Of a DNA stretch of 64,000 nucleotides, positions 36,423-48,622 are shown one piece after another. The translations under genes were made by a program, and so were the position numbers. Position 1 is the first letter of the stretch. Every line of letters starts with the position of its first letter. The notes below the pieces were generated by a model. It was not told the DNA's origin. It searched no databases and was given only the letters and a program-made list of their open reading frames with translations. Location of the stretch: the NCBI RefSeq assembly GCF_947179165.1, contig NC_077240.1, positions 24,718,001 to 24,782,000 of the forward strand, given 5' to 3'. The DNA comes from Solanum dulcamara. Its lineage: Eukaryota > Streptophyta > Magnoliopsida > Solanales > Solanaceae.

Positions 36423-38365
36423 GTGTTTTCCATCTCTTACATTCCTTATACTTCAGTTGAGGTGATACCCTACTCATGTCTTGTGTATAAGTGCCATACC
36501 CATAGTTTTGTCTTGTCCTCTGATGAATCTATTGAGGAACGACCATCGCCAAAATATGCAATAAGGGTTGACATTCTAGAACCTATTCAGGAAGGTTTAA
36601 TTAAGACAAAGAACCCTGGATTTTGTGAGAATATACGGTGGTCCGTCAAAGGGGTTGTGCGGTATTATAGAGATGGGCTAGTTAAGAATGCTAAAGGGGG
36701 TTTGAAGTGGAGTATTGTTGAGGAGGCCTGGATTCTTGCATACGACCTCCCAAAATACCCTGAGATCGAGGCTCGATTCAAAGAATACAAGTTGGATTGG
36801 ATGATGGAAGGCCCTAGTGTATATTACCCAGATATGGTTCGTGAATTTATGCAAACTATGCAGTGACATTGGATAAAAAGGGTAAGCCACCAAAAAGGGA
36901 ATTGGATATCCTGGATCAAGTACCGGTACGTGAAGTGCAAGTCCATATTGATTCCACCACAATCAACAGGTTTTTGTTTGGGACAGAGTATACATCACCA
37001 CCTAGGACCATAGAGTTTGACCATCATATTCATACTCGGTTTGATCAAATGCCATAGTTTGCACAGGTGATGACAGAGGGAAATACAATATGGTTAAATA
37101 ATGCTAGAGAACGAATTCAAAAATCTTTCTTGACGTTCTCGGCAAAATTTTGGTGGGCGGTTGTGTGCTACAAATTATTACCCATTAGGGTGATAATACA
37201 TAGGCTGAAGAGAAACCTATCACGGTGGCTAGTCTCATGTCTGGATTCCCACTGAACTTCTAAAGGATTATTGCTGAGGAAATGCGGTATAGGGTCCGAC
37301 GATTGGCAACATCATTCCTATTCCCATGCCTGATTACTGATTTATGTAAGTTATCGAGGGTGCCCATTCTGGTAGGCATCGATGAGGAGATAGTGGAGAC
37401 CAAGAGGTTCCACATTAAAAATATTAAGAATGATCAGCGGCTTGAGATGCGGGTGCACAAGCCAATGCCACAGGTGTTCGGACAAACTCCTTCGGTTGGG
37501 ACTGCTACTTCTGTGCAGCCAGCAGCATCCACAAGCATGGCTACTGTAATTCCACTACATCGGCCTCCAAAATGCTTGGTATACGAGGTAAGACTGCTAA
37601 CACTACATCTTCATTTCCACAGCCGTCATTGTATGCTTTTACACCAGTAATTTCACCCAGTTGGTGGGATAAGTGGATAGATAAGAAAAACAGATTAAAT
37701 TATTTACCAAGCAGCTTGGTCCTTTTGCCGATAGAGTGATTATAGCAGCCTTAGTCCTATACTGTGATTTACATTCCCAGATGGATGATATGGAGGCTAG
37801 GGTGAATGACAGGCTGCGTGAGCTGACCGTCCCAAACTTGACAAAAATTTTAGCAAAATTGGCACAGGCGCAGGCAGATATTTAGACTTTACGAGAGAGT
37901 CCGCTTGAGAGGCTCCCGACTCCGGATGTTGTGGATTCGAAAGGGGAAGATTCGTTCATTGATCATCTGAGTATAGTCTATAAAGCTTCAAGAAAGCGCC
38001 CGATAGATGGAGATGAGGATGAGAGGCCTCGAGGAAAGAAAAGGCATCGCAGTGAAAGTGAGTTGGAGAGAAATGAGAGGGAGCAGTTTGAGGATGCTAC
38101 CCGATTATCACATCTTGATGTACAAATCATCTATGGGGAGCTTTGAGTTTGTGCCTCTAGGGCATCATCTAGTACTTTGGCGGGTGAGGCTACTCCGATC
38201 AAAGGAGTTAAACTTGTTGTAGAGTCACACACTCACCCTCCTCCTTCACTTACTGCTGAGACATCCCCGATGGAGTCATTGAGAGTGCCAGCAACTACCG
38301 ACACCACTACAGCTGTTATTGGGGCGTCTAAGGCCTTACCACCATTTCCAGACTCCAAAGCTTAG
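36423..38365 (+). pseudogene. Plant-transposon-protein-like ORF, broken
   Basis: Open pieces at 36,423-36,866, 36,863-37,057, 37,067-37,255, 37,931-38,146 and 38,177-38,365 form one decayed reading region. The first has EGLIKTKNPGFCENIRW, VVRYYRDGLV and an EEAWILAYDLPKYPEIEARF-type segment; the second continues with VQVHIDSTTINRFLFG; a later piece has a Lys/Arg/Glu-rich stretch (KRPIDGDEDERPRGKKRHR). This resembles proteins labelled putative plant transposon protein that occur in large, often non-autonomous LTR elements of Solanaceae. The function is not established. The link to the LTR at 39,687 is positional. Several frameshifts and stops (for example after FDQMP) show it is not translated whole. 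Confidence 0.6.
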
Positions 38366-39686
38366 AGCTTCGATGGTAAATCCATCTCGCCTAGTTTTAG
38401 TTTGTGTTTTGTAATGCATTGAGGGCAATGCATATGTTTTAGAGGGGAGGGGGTACACCTGTGAGTCTGTCACACCACCTTGGGGTTTTTGTTGCCGTAT
38501 TTCCTTTCCTTTAGGTGTTATCTAGTAGAACCGGCATATTTAGGATTGTCAACAATATAAATATTTGTCAATAGGCTTGTACTATAACTGTTTGCAGCAT
38601 GTATTGGAATAACAAAAGTTATGGTATGATGTTGTTTATGGTTTTATATTGGCTGTTAAGATTCTTTGTGTGACATCTGATGACTATAAATGAATCAATA
38701 ATGCTTAAGCTATATGTATGAAATGGTCAGTCAAAAGTTGATAGTGCATACCATGTCATGTGTGAATGTGATTTTCTTGTGTAGTCATGCTCTACATATG
38801 CATCTAGAACTTGCCTGGTTTATATTGCATTGCCTGGAAGATAATGGATTAGGAAAGGATCATAGGTCATCTTTGAATTTAGACTCACTAAGCCTATAAA
38901 ACCAACCAAATAAGTGTATAAATCCTACCAAAGAAGTGTATAAATCCTTTGATCCAATTTTTTTGTTTAAGCCTAAATAAAAACCTAATCATTGTTAATT
39001 TGTTTACCTTTCCTACTTATTTTAAAATTGTTCCTTTGGCTCTGGTTCCTCCTTGTACATTGTGTACCTCGACATAGGCAAAATTCCTAAGTTGAGAGTG
39101 GCAACTGTACGTAAAGAAAGAGTATTGTAGGGTATGAACAAAGATAGGTTGATAGAAATTAAAACTTGGCGATGCACCACGAAAACAAAGAAAAGACGAT
39201 GTCAAGGAGGGCTTATTCACTTTTCCCAAATGTATCCTACCCTTAATCCGAGCCTATGTTACAAGTCAAATAAAGTCCAATAGTGATCCTAATCAAAATA
39301 TTTGTAAAGTTTTTGTAAAAATAATAAGGGCAAGCCTATGGATTGGATGTGCATTGCATTGACCTTCATTCTGAGTGTGAGTTTCTTTTTCGTCCCTCAT
39401 AAATAATTTTGAATACATGTGTGAGGGGAACTTCTTTGTTGTGAGGGCATAAGTTTGCACTATCTGCATTGATGATCGAAGAAAACATGAAAGGTGCATG
39501 CCAAATTGGTTATTTGTACCCAAATGTCACTCCTTGATCCTTTTTAGTTAATGTAACACTTGTTGAATATGCATACTTGTGAAATATGAGCAAATTGATA
39601 CTGTTGTAAACATGATTAGTTGCTGGTCTACAAAGTCTGCGATAGGAGTTGCTTGAGGACAAGCAAATATTCTAAGTTGAGGGTGT
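38366..39686 (+). mobile_element. 3' non-coding region of the same element, ending in a polypurine tract
   Basis: No coding frame is seen. A purine-rich AGAGGGGAGGGGGTA run lies at 38,441-38,455. The stretch TTGAGGACAAGCAAATATTC and then AAGTTGAGGGTGT leads straight into the LTR start, the usual end of such Solanaceae elements. Confidence 0.6.
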
Positions 39687-41088
39687 TGATATGCCGTCAT
39701 TTGATGGCACATCTAATGTATTTAACAAGGAATAAATGCTACTTCTTAAGCAACTATAGGGTATTTTAATAGTTTTCTACTGAATAAGGAAGGAAATCAG
39801 CGGAAATGGATAACAAGGAAAAACAGAGTAAAAAGCTGCAAAAATGGAGACCTAACGGCAGTATGACGGACTGTCACACTTACGACAGGACGTCAAATCC
39901 ATCGTCAAGCTAAACCAGAAAAGGGAAAATTTTGATAGTTATGACGGCAACCCTGACGAGCCATCGCATCACTGATAGGCCATCAATTCCGTCGTCGGAC
40001 TTAAACAAAAATGAAGCTAAGAGGAAGAGTAATGACGGAATGTCTAATGGACCATCGTACTTCTGATGCCCCATCATCTCCGTTGTCAGAACAGCATTCC
40101 CACCTATAAGCACTGGCTAGCACTGACGTGCAAGTGACAGACCATTGAGTATGTGGTAGGCCACCATCTCCACCGTCAGGCGGATGTTGGAGAGCTACGT
40201 TTTGACTTTTGAATTTGTATTTTCTGAGACTATAAATACCAATTTTTAGGTTTTATTTCAGTATCTTATTTTTTTCAAAGAACACATAGAACGCAGCATT
40301 GCTTGGAGTATGGTGTATTGAATGAAAATTGTGAATTACGAAATCAAAGTGTTGATTATTTTATTTTTTGTAAGTTTCTTTCCTTTAAATGAATGCAATA
40401 ATATCTCTTGTTTACATAATCATGATGATTTGACCTAAATCTAGGGTTTTGTACGAAATGGCCTAAGTAGTGCACTGTGCATCTTGTTAATTCTTTTATA
40501 TTAACTGATTTCTAATGGTTGCAAACATTAGATCTTTCCCTAGGTTTAACTTGTTTGAGTAAAAGAGTAAAACTTGGAGAAAAGAGTTAACAACAATAAT
40601 TTGAATTGTAAATTCATCTAATAGTTAATGTTGTAGCAAGATTAACTACTTTGAGTGATTATCAGATTTGACTTGAGTCATTTTTAGTTCGAAAGAATAA
40701 AAATGTCATATGCTTAAGAAGGTTGAAAATCATTAAATTGTGATAAACGTGTGATAAACTGATGCAATCTGCAGTGTGTAAAGTCATTCTGTACTAACCC
40801 GAAGATCGGTTAAATTGTCTTGGTAAACACAAACCTGGGTAATTTTGCCCCATAAACATCAATCTCCTGCTGCTATAAATCGCTTTTTGGTTACTATTAA
40901 CTTTTAAGAACTACATTCTAAAACCCCCCATATTTCCACTTTGTGTTGAAAATAAGTAACTAATAGTAAAATAACCGCATACGACTTAGTTTTTACCTTA
41001 TTTCCTGTGGAATTCGACCCTTAACTAGTTGGGTTTTATATTTGACAACGACCATTTTATATCTTCAAGGTGTAATTTGGGCGTATTA
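39687..41088 (+). mobile_element. 3' LTR (plus strand), Tat/Athila-like end signature
   Basis: It starts TGATATGCCGTCATTTG after the polypurine tract and ends TAATTTGGGCGTATTA (a decayed CA end). A TATAAATA-type box lies at 40,231. About 39,845-40,190 contains a repeated block of GACGG...CCGTC words. Its right edge abuts a truncated Gypsy LTR at 41,089. Confidence 0.7.
39845..40190 (+). repeat. Block of TGACGG...CCGTC units in the LTR
   Basis: About four divergent units each open with a GACGG-type word, pass through a GGACCATCG/GGCCATCA word and close with CCGTCGT/CCGTTGTC/CCGTCAGG. The openings and closings are inverted copies of each other. Confidence 0.7.
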
Positions 41089-41975
41089 GAGTTCAATGAG
41101 ATGCTTTGATTATAATAACTTGATTGAGCATATTGAGTCTTTTGGGAGTAGTATTGAGCACCGATTTGGTTAAGAGTAAATAACAACTCAAACCTTATAA
41201 ACTACGTAGCAAGTGTAGAGGCTATGCCTTTTTAGACCCAAAAAGAGCACTTCGATTGATTTTAGATCCAATGAGGTTGATCGTCCTTTACCCTGGCAAG
41301 GTATTGGATGGTTGCAGCAATAGTAGTGCAAAGCATTGTATCATTACTAGCTCATAAGTAATGATTGTCGGTTAGATAAACTTCTTGATAGCAAGTGCAT
41401 GATTCTTTCTGAGTTGCATTTATTAAGTCCATTTTCAAAGCACGATTATTTTTTGTTTATTGAGTTGAGTTGATTTTTTAGTTGAGTCCCTTGAGTTGAG
41501 TTACATGAGTTTGAGTATTATTAATCGTATTTTCTTTCATCTATTTTACATACTCATATATTCCATGTACTGACACCATTTAGCCTGCATCGTTTCATGA
41601 TACATATACAGGTGATAGAGGTCCTCAATAGGCGCATCTTACGTCTGAGGATTCCATGTTATTTCTTTTATTTTTATTTTTGATAGTCATTTAAGGTAGC
41701 CCTGGACTTGTCTTGGCACTTTTCTATTACTGATGTTAGAGGCTTCATAGACAAAGTCAAAGTGGAGATAGAGTGGTCCTTTCAGGGTCTGTTTTTAAAA
41801 CATACTCTCCTTATTGAGTTTATGACATTGAGCTACATTATACTTTGAGTATTTTAACATTACTATTTATCTATTGAGGATGATGCTTGAATTTCCCACT
41901 TAGGTCATTTTACCCTTAAGTTGAGTCTTTCGCTGAGCGATTGAACAACTGAGCAGTTTACCCTTAAGCTAACTG
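41089..41975 (+). mobile_element. Truncated 5' LTR of a Gypsy element
   Basis: It matches 47,618-48,545 of the 3' LTR (GATTATAATAACTTGATTGAGC, CACCGATTTGG, GATCCAATGAGGTTGATCGTCC). The first ~950 and last ~75 bases of the LTR are missing. Confidence 0.8.
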
Positions 41976-42333
41976 TAGCATTGAGCAGCAAATACAATAG
42001 TGACATCATTTTCTTTTCTGAAAGCATTTTGTGTAACAAGACGTTGCTCATCACAAAGCAATTCCCTAAAATAAATATCCAAAGAGGGAGATGGTTCGTG
42101 GTTCATCAAGTTAGAGCGATCACTCTTAAAGTCAAAGCGTAATTACATCAAAAATTGGTCTCGCTTTGTTTTCTCATGAACTGCCTGAATCGTAGAGAGA
42201 GATTCGGTAGGTATTTTGGCATAGACAATATTTGTAAATTCATCTCAAAATTTCTGAAATCCAGAATAATAATCTTGAACAGAGAGACTTCCTTGAGAAT
42301 AATTAGCAATTTCCACTCTAACTGAAAGAGTCT
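41976..42333 (-). pseudogene. Copia gag fragment, antisense, embedded in the Gypsy element
   Basis: Read on the minus strand, one frame with two stop codons gives TLSVRVEIANYSQGSLSVQD, YYSGFQKF, DEFTNIVYAKIPTESLSTIQ, SDRSNLMNHEPSPSLDIYF and DEQRLVTQNAFRKEN, the order of a Copia gag (UBN2/retrotran_gag type) protein. It lies exactly between the Gypsy 5' LTR remnant and Gypsy gag, replacing the primer site and leader. The stops show it is dead. Confidence 0.8.
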
Positions 42334-42925
42334 TGTGTTATTATCTTGGTTGTAATGTAAATCTAAACCAAGAGGGGATGACGGTAAAGGAATACAACCT
42401 TAAGTTTATTCAGCTGTCTAGATATGCTCTGGAGAAGGTTCCAAATATGAGAGCGAAGATGAGAAAGTTTATTTCTGGTTTAGCCAAGCACGTGAAGAAG
42501 GAGTGTAAGGCATCGATGTTGATTTTGAACATGGATATTTTTAGGCTAATGGCGTATGCATTACAAGTAAAGGATGATAAGAAGAAAGATAGAGAACAAC
42601 ATCTGATCAAGAAATCCAAATCAGCTGGGCATGCGAATAATCAGAAGCAAAGTAAGAGTAACAGCTCCTTTTTCCATAAGAGGTCTTCTAGCTATGCTCC
42701 ATCAGTAGCAACTGCACTCGTTTCAAAATATAGGAATGATCAAAAATTTCAGAGTCACCAGATCTTCAGAGCTTAGGGTTCCCAATCCCAAGAAAGTGTG
42801 GCTCAAGGTTTGAAGGAGAAGCCACCTTGTGGCAAGTGTGGTAAGCTTCACTTGGGAAAGTGTAGAAAGGGGACTAATGGTTGCTAAAAGTGTGGTTAGA
42901 TGGGACATATGCACAGAAAATGCCT
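42333..42925 (+). pseudogene. Gypsy gag with two zinc knuckles, interrupted
   Basis: The frame begins within gag (LGCNVNLNQEGMTVKEYNLK, FIQLSRYALEKVPNM, KFISGL) and continues with the Lys-rich stretch before the nucleocapsid. A TAG at 42,774 follows HQIFRA. Beyond it come PPCGKCGKLHLGKC (42,826-42,867) and, after another TAG in place of a residue between the first cysteines, KCGQMGHMHRKC. The N-terminal part of gag is missing, replaced by the antisense Copia fragment. Confidence 0.8.
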
Positions 42926-43099
42926 AATATGGAGACAGAGTGATGAGGCAACAAAACTCAATCTTCTTATGCAACACGACCAGCTAGATCAGGCCAGAGA
43001 GGTGTTACTTTACAGAAAGGCAGAGGTTCAAACGGTCTATATACTATGGCTAGTCGCCAAGATCAGGAGAACTCATCAGATGTTGTTACCGATATGCTT

Positions 43100-43414
43100 T
43101 GAGTCATTTATCATGATGTTTATGCTTTACTTGATCTGGGCATCACCTTGTCTTTTGTGACCCCATATGTGGCTAATAAGTTTGAGATTCTTCCTGAGCA
43201 TTTTCTTGAGCCTTTCAGTGCTTCCACTGTTGTTGGTGAGTCAATTCTAGCTGAGAGGGTCTATAAAGATTGTACTATGTCTATCTATCAAATAAATACC
43301 ATGGCTGACTTAGTTGAGTTCGACATGGTTGATTTTGATGTTATTCTTGGCATGGACTGGCTTCATACTTGTTATGCCTCAGTTGATTGTACAAATCGAA
43401 TAGTCAAGTTTTAA
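43100..43414 (+). pseudogene. Gypsy aspartic protease
   Basis: The region reads VYALLDLGITLSFVTPYVAN, where the catalytic D[ST]GAT is changed to DLGIT. The downstream frame from 43,148 carries ESILAERVYKDCTMSIYQIN and VDFDVILGMDWLHTCYASVD, the diagnostic LGMDWL box of the plant Gypsy protease. One frameshift separates the active-site part from the rest. Confidence 0.8.
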
Positions 43415-43689
43415 TTTCCAAATAAATCTGCCTTAGAGTGGAAGGGTATTTTGGTACTGCCTAAGGGTAAGTTCATTTCATATCTTAGGGCCAAAAACTT
43501 AATCTCCAAGGGGTGTATATACCACAAAGTTCGAGTTAGAGATGATAGTATGGAGACTCCATCCCTTGAGTCAGTTGTTGTTGTGAATGATTTTCCTATT
43601 CCCTGGTGATCTGCCTGGAGTCCCTCCTGATAGGGAGATTGACTTTGGGTTAATGTTCTTCCTAATATATAATCTATCTCTATTCTGCC

Positions 43690-44930
43690 ATTTAGAATAG
43701 CTCTCGCAGAGTTAAAAGAGTTGAGAAAGCAATTCAAATACCTCTTAGATAAGGGATTCGTTAGGCCAAGTGTCTCACCTTGTGGCGCTCCTATCCTTTT
43801 CATGCGAAAGAAAGATGGTTCCCTTCGAATATACATTGACTATTATCAGTTGAACAAGCTCACCATTAAGAATAAGTATCCTCTTCCCAGAATAGATGAC
43901 TTATTTGACCAACTTCAGGGTGCCACTTATTTCTCGAAGATAGACCTTAGATCAGGATATCACCAATTGAAGGTGAGAAAATATGACATCCAAAAGATGG
44001 TTTTCTATAATCACTTCAAGTTTTTTATTGTGTCTTTCAGTTTGACAAATGCTTTTGTCATTTTATGGATTTGATGAATTGAGTATTCAAACAGTATTTG
44101 GACATGTTGTGATTGTGTTTATCGATGATATATTGGTCTGCTCCAGAAATGAGGAGGAGCATGCCAACTATCTCAGAATTGTTCTTCAGACTCTCAAGGA
44201 TAGGGAGTTGTATGCTAAATTTTCAAAGTGCGAATTCTGGCTTACTTCGGTGGCATTCTTAGGCCATTTCATATCTGGTGAAGGTATTTGAGTTGATTCA
44301 CAAAAGATTGAAGCAGTAAAAAACTGGCCCAGACCCACATCCTCGACTGACATAAGAAGTTTCTTGAGTTTGGCTGGCTACTACTAAAGGTTTGTTGAAA
44401 TGTTTTCATATATATCATCATCATTGACTAAGATGATCTAAAACAAGGCTAAGTTTCAATGGTCCGATGCTTGTGAGAAGAGTTTTCAAAAGCTGAAAAT
44501 GAGGTTGACTACTGTTCCGATTTTGTCCCTACCCTAGGGAACAGATGATTTTGTTATCTATTATGATGCATCTATAATTGGGTTGGGTTGTTCATTGATG
44601 CATAAGGGTAAGGTTATTGCATATCCTTCTAAGCAACTTAGTATTCATGAGAAGAACTACTCGACTCACAACCTTGAGTTGGCAGTCATAGTGTTTGCTC
44701 TCAAGATTTGGCGTCACTATCTCTATGGCATGTATGTTGATGTGTTTACTAATCACAAGAGGTTGTAGTATGTGTTTAGTCAGAAAGAGTTGAACTTGAG
44801 GTAGCGGAGATGGCTTGAGTTGCTCAAGGACTATGACATGAACATTCTTTACCACCCAAGTAAACCTAATGTTGTTGTTGATGCTCTTATCAGGTTATCC
44901 ATAAGGATCACCGCTCGTGTTGAGTAAAGA
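43690..44930 (+). pseudogene. Gypsy RT and RNase H
   Basis: RT (43,721-44,340) shows [67 protein letters not shown] and, after a frameshift, [14 protein letters not shown] (FIDD catalytic box intact) and [20 protein letters not shown]. RNase H (44,530-44,930) has [35 protein letters not shown] (THDLE changed to THNLE) and [20 protein letters not shown]. At least six stops are present (for example at 44,289 and 44,766). Confidence 0.85.
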
Positions 44931-45078
44931 AATAAGGAGTTAGCTAAAGAAGTGTGCACATGTGGTAGTTCAACTTCTTGACTCTAGTAAAGGCAATGCA
45001 ATTGTTAAAAATGGGGTTGAATATTCATTAGTGGTGGAAGTAAAGGAAAAGCAAGACCAAGATCCTATTTTCCTCTAA

Positions 45079-46440
45079 TTGAAAGAAGATGTTCATAAGA
45101 AAAAGGTTATGGCTATTGCCAAAGGGGGAGATGGAGTATTAAGATATCAAGGAATATTATGTGTTTCAAGTATTGATGGCATTCGAGAAAGAATCTTGTC
45201 AGAGGAACACAATTCTAGGTATTTGATTCATCCAGGTTCTACAAAGATGGACCACGACTTGAGAGAAGTATATTGGTGAAATGGCATAAAAAGAGATATA
45301 GCAGAGTTCGTTTCTCAATGCCCTACTTGCCAATAAGTTAAAGTTGAGCATTAAAAGCCTTATGGTGTGGCCCAAAAAATTGAGATTCCAGAATGGAAGT
45401 AGGAAATGATCAATATGGACTTCATTATAGGCTTACCGCGATCTCGCAAACAACATAATTCTATTTGGGTGATTATGGATAGAATGACCAAATCAGCCGA
45501 CTCCTTGACTATTAAGTCTACATATTCAGCAGAGGATTATGTAAGGTTATATATTTGAAGATAGTCAGATTGCACGGAATTTCCTTGTCCATCATCTCAG
45601 ACAGAGGTATTAATTCACTACATAATTTTGGAAGTCGTTCCAGAAAGGTTTGGGTTCGAAGGTGAATCTTAGTACCAATTTTCACCCGCAGACAGATGGC
45701 TAGGCAAAGCATACAATTCAGACCCTATATGTTAAGAGCATGTGTTATCAACTTCAAAGGTAATTGGGATGACCACTTGCCACTTATGGAGTTTTCTTAT
45801 AACAACAGCTTTCATTCGAGCATTCAGATAGCTCCATATGAGGCTCTTTATGGGAGGAGATGTACATCACTGATTGGTTGGTCTGAGATTGGTAAAGCTA
45901 GATTGATAGGGCCAGATTTAGTCATCAAGCTATGGAGAAGATAAAGATCATTCAGCAAAGGTTGAAGACTCACAAAGTCAATAGAAGTCTTATACTGATA
46001 TTAGGAGAAGAAACTTGGGGTTTGAGGTAAATGATTGGGTATATTTTAAAGTTTCACCCATAAAAGGAGTTGTAAGGTTTGGGAAGAAAGGGAAGCTGAG
46101 TTTGTGTTACATTGCCCATATCAAATTATCAAGAGAGTTGGCAATGTCACCTATGAGTTAGAGCTCCCACCAGAGTTAGACATCGTTCACCCAGTATTCT
46201 ACATCTCCATGCTTAAGAAGTGTTTGGGAGATCTTTCACTCATTGTTCCTACAAAAAAAACATTGGGGTGAAGGATGGGTTGTCCTATGAAGAGGTTCCT
46301 GTTCAGATTCTTGATGGTCAGGTCCATAAATTGAGAACCAAAGAGGTCACTTTAGTCAAAGTTCTATGGTGAAATCAGTTTGTTGAAGAGGATACAAGGG
46401 AAGCTGAAGAAGATATGAAGGCTAAATACCCTCATCTATT
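45079..46440 (+). pseudogene. Gypsy integrase and chromodomain-like C-terminus
   Basis: The HHCC zinc-binding region (45,215-45,335) reads SRYLIHPGSTKMDHDL and then FVSQCPTCQ. The catalytic core starts near 45,415 (MDFIIGLPRSRKQHNSIWV, with the first Asp in MDF). A deletion or frameshift removes the part with the second Asp. The C-terminal half (45,696-45,944) has WDDHLPLMEFSYNNSFHSSI and YEALYGRRCTS. From 46,190, HPVFYISMLKKCLGD leads into the chromodomain-like end at 46,440. Many stops make it non-functional. Confidence 0.85.
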
Positions 46441-46663
46441 CGTGCCTTCTAATAATAATATTGATAGTAAAATTCCTTTTTCCTATATTTGAGTTGATGT
46501 TCTCTCCGAGTTTGAGTATATGATATGTATTCTTGAGTTCGAGTAAATGATTGATTAAATGTTTGAGTGTATGAGTATTTGAGTTCTTGATTTCTATTTA
46601 TGCCTTGAGTGAGCTCTAAGCTTGGTCATCATTTGAGGATGAATAATCTCAAGGGGGAGATAT

Positions 46664-48622
46664 TGTAACACCCTTGAAGTTCTTACCCGAAACTAACTCT
46701 AAAAAGATCAAAAAATTTGAAGTTACAGACCAAGGCCCATTCACAGACCATGGTAAGAACCACGAGCCGTGAAGAGAGTTGTGGAGTAGAGGCCCAGTTG
46801 GAAATTTCCCAAGGGAGGGTCCACAGACCGTGGTGGTTACCATGAGTCATGGAGTTCATCCGTGAACACCTCCCTAAGTCAAAACTCCCTCACCATTCAC
46901 GGAATCCTCCACGAGCCGTGGAAATCTCCACAGGCCATGAAGGTGTTCCGTGGACCTGAACCTTAAGGAGCTCTTTTATAGTACCTTATCATACCCAAAA
47001 GGATTTTTTTTCCTCTCATTAGAACGTAGAACTTTTTAGAGAAGAGATTAGAGAGGAGAAAAGAGCTAGGGCTCAAGGTTTTCAAGCGAGGTCTTTGATT
47101 TTTGGTGAGATAATCTTCATTCCAGGAACGTAAGGATCAATAAGTTAGACTGAGTTCATCCATGTGCCCTACATCTTCTTTCAGTTAAGATTAAGTTTGA
47201 GTTTGAGTTTCAATCCCATTAAATTGAGTTCTTGAGTTTTCTATGTAATTTCATGATTTGAGTTCTTGAATTCGTTGTTCATGACTTCATTCACATGAAC
47301 TCTAGTTGAATTGATGATCATTATATTAAATGTATCTATTTGGAGCTGATGAGAATGGTTTTCATGCATTAAACCACATATGATTCTAAATTGAGTATAT
47401 GTATTCTTGATTGAGTTTTGAACGAGCATGATTCTTGAATGAAAATAAGTTGAATCTGAGAAGTCTTTAAAAAAAGTTAATATTATTATTTTAACATGAG
47501 CATTTTTGAGTATAAATAAATATTTTGAGATAGAGTTTTGAGGAGATATGAATGAGTTTGAAAGCATGTTTTAAATGAAAGAGTTGATGATTGAGATGAG
47601 GTTGAGCTTGATAAGAGTTCAAGAGATGATTTGATTATAATAAATTGATTAAGCATATGAGCATATTGAGTCTTTTGGGAGTAGCATTAAACACCGATTT
47701 GGGAAAGAGTAAATAACAACTCAAACCCCATAAACTACATAGCTAGCGTAGGATAGAGGCTATACCCCTTTAGTTCCAAAAAAAAGGACTTTGATTGATT
47801 GTAGATCCAATGAGGTTGATCGTCCCTTACCCTGGCAAGGTATTGGACGGCTGCGGCAATGACAGTACAAAGCGTTATATTATCACTAGCTCATAAGTGA
47901 TGGTTGTCAGTTAGAGAAACTCTCTAATAGTAAGTGTCATAATTCTTACAGAGTTGTTTATTGAGTCTATTTTCAAAGCACTGTTATTTTTTAAACTGCA
48001 TGCTTATTAGTTGAGTCGATTTCATAGTTGAGTCCCTTGAGTTGAGTTGCATGAGGTTGAGTATTATTGATCATATTTCCATCCAGCTATTTTACATACT
48101 CGTAAATTACATGTATTGATGTCATCTCGCCTGCATTTTTTCATGATGCAGATACAGGTGATAGAGGTCCTCAACAGGCGCATCGTTGAAGACTAGTTTC
48201 AGTCCAGCTTTTTGTGAGACCTTCCTGCGTCCGGAGGATTCCATGTTATTTCTTTCATTTTCCTTTTCTTTTCAATAGTCATTTGAGATAGCCTTGGACT
48301 TGTCTTGGCACCTTTCTATTACTGATGTTAGAGGCTTTATAGACAGAGTCAGAGTGGAGATATAGCGGTTCTTTCAGAGTCTTTTTTTAAAATATACTCT
48401 CCTTATTGAGTTTATGACATTGAGTTATATTATATTTTGAGTATTTTAACGTTATTATTTATCTATTGAGGAGATGCTGTGTTGCCCACTTGGTTCCTTT
48501 TACCCATAAGTTGAGTCTTCCGCAGAGCGATTTAATGAATGATCAGACTAAGTAGTTCTCTTGGGGCCAACAATGGTCTCCGAGTGTCAGTCACGTCTAG
48601 GATACCCTCTCAGGGCGTAACA
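46664..48622 (+). mobile_element. 3' LTR of the chromodomain Gypsy element
   Basis: It begins TGTAACACCCTTGAAG directly after AAGGGGGAGATAT and ends CTCTCAGGGCGTAACA. At 46,725-46,955 it carries repeated CCACGAGCCGTGG/CCGTGG/CACGG words, followed by CTTTTATAGTACC as a possible TATA region. It is 1,959 bp. Confidence 0.85.
46725..46955 (+). repeat. Block of CCACG/CGTGG words in the LTR
   Basis: The palindromic word CCACGAGCCGTGG and variants (CACAGACCGTGGTGG, CCACGAGCCGTGAAG, TTCACGGAATCC, GTTCCGTGGACC) recur about eight times in 230 bp upstream of the presumed TATA region. Confidence 0.8.

Larger units (their letters stand above)
41089..48622 (+). mobile_element. Decayed chromodomain-type Gypsy retrotransposon
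   Basis: This is an element of about 7.5 kb with a truncated 5' LTR (41,089-41,975), gag, protease, RT, RNase H, integrase, a chromodomain-like C-terminus (46,370-46,440, VEEDTREAEEDMKAKYPHLF), a polypurine tract (46,649-46,662) and a 3' LTR (46,664-48,622). The domain order gag-PR-RT-RH-IN is Gypsy, and the terminal domain indicates a plant chromovirus, probably Tekay/Del-like. More than ten stops and frameshifts interrupt pol. Confidence 0.9.
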
